6,230 nucleotides of DNA. Source: JBBRGG01 sp038240875. GTDB lineage: Bacteria > Planctomycetota > Phycisphaerae > Phycisphaerales > UBA1924. The DNA lies in NCBI GenBank assembly GCA_038240875.1, contig JBBRGG010000208.1, positions 1-6,230 on the forward strand, read 5' to 3'. Position 1 is the first letter of the stretch. Each line of letters opens with the position of its first letter. The translations under genes and the position numbers were made by a program. Positions 6,083-6,230 of this stretch are shown here, piece by piece. The notes under the pieces were generated by a model. That model saw nothing but the letters and a program-made list of their open reading frames with translations. It did no database searches and was not told the DNA's origin.

Positions 6083-6230
6083 GGCCGTGGTTTCGCCGGG
6101 AGCGTCGCTCGATTACACTTACGACGCTGAGTAGTGCTTTGCGATCTCGGCCGTGGTTTCGCCGGGAGCGTCGCTCGATTACACTACGAATTTTGGAACC
6201 TTTTGGCAATCCATGGCCGTGGTTTCGCCG
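6083..6230. CRISPR. edge of a probable CRISPR array (two full repeats, a third cut by the window end)
   Basis: A 37-base unit beginning GGCCGTGGTTTCGCC and ending CTCGATTACACT occurs identically at 6083-6119 and 6149-6185; its first 16 bases recur at 6215-6230. The starts are exactly 66 bases apart both times. The two intervening 29-base segments (6120-6148 and 6186-6214) are unrelated to each other. If the true repeat is 36 bases, the spacers are 30. The unit contains GAGCGTCGCTC (6100-6110), a compact hairpin, leaving a 9-base tail GATTACACT. No further copy lies one period to the left, so this is one end of the array. The 60 bases to the left are not AT-rich, so which end carries the leader is unclear, and strand and CRISPR type are undetermined. 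No cas gene is present in the window. Confidence 0.85.

Overview
The window reads as chromosomal DNA from a bacterium of moderately high GC content. Its four protein-related blocks are a secretion/pilus assembly ATPase, a stand-alone CoaB, a fused RNA-modification enzyme and a tRNA, followed by the edge of what looks like a CRISPR array. The stand-alone CoaB and the long low-complexity linkers and loop insertions in otherwise conserved enzymes suggest a planctomycete-like lineage, perhaps Phycisphaerae. This is an inference from gene style, not from any marker gene.

Left part (1-1465, minus strand): the first 488 codons of a GspE/PilB-type ATPase run off the left edge. The N-terminus carries the two-motif MshEN arrangement linked to c-di-GMP binding in relatives. 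A tetrapeptide-repeat linker then joins it to a complete-looking ATPase core (Asp box, Walker A and B, His box) and the first half of the tetracysteine zinc motif. An imperfect palindrome lies just upstream of its start codon.

Middle (1466-2322): about 860 bases without a convincing gene. It separates the divergent ATPase gene from the rightward genes and contains a short perfect hairpin, a long-range inverted repeat, some degenerate GCAGGTAG-like repeats and weak promoter-like signals.

Right-centre (2329-5874, plus strand): coaB, the phosphopantothenate-cysteine ligase of coenzyme A synthesis, is followed with no gap (TAA directly followed by TTG) by an 867-residue two-enzyme fusion. The fusion has a low-complexity basic N-terminus, an RluA-family pseudouridine synthase, a repetitive Asn/Ala/Ser/Pro linker, and a class I SAM-dependent methyltransferase. 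The two genes probably form one transcript.

Right edge (5871-6230): a tRNA-Gly(UCC) with a promoter-like element overlapping the end of the fusion gene, then a strong intrinsic terminator. After that come two complete copies and a cut-off third copy of a 36-37 bp repeat at an exact 66-base period with unrelated 29-30 base spacers. This is the geometry of a CRISPR array that continues beyond the window; no cas gene is visible.
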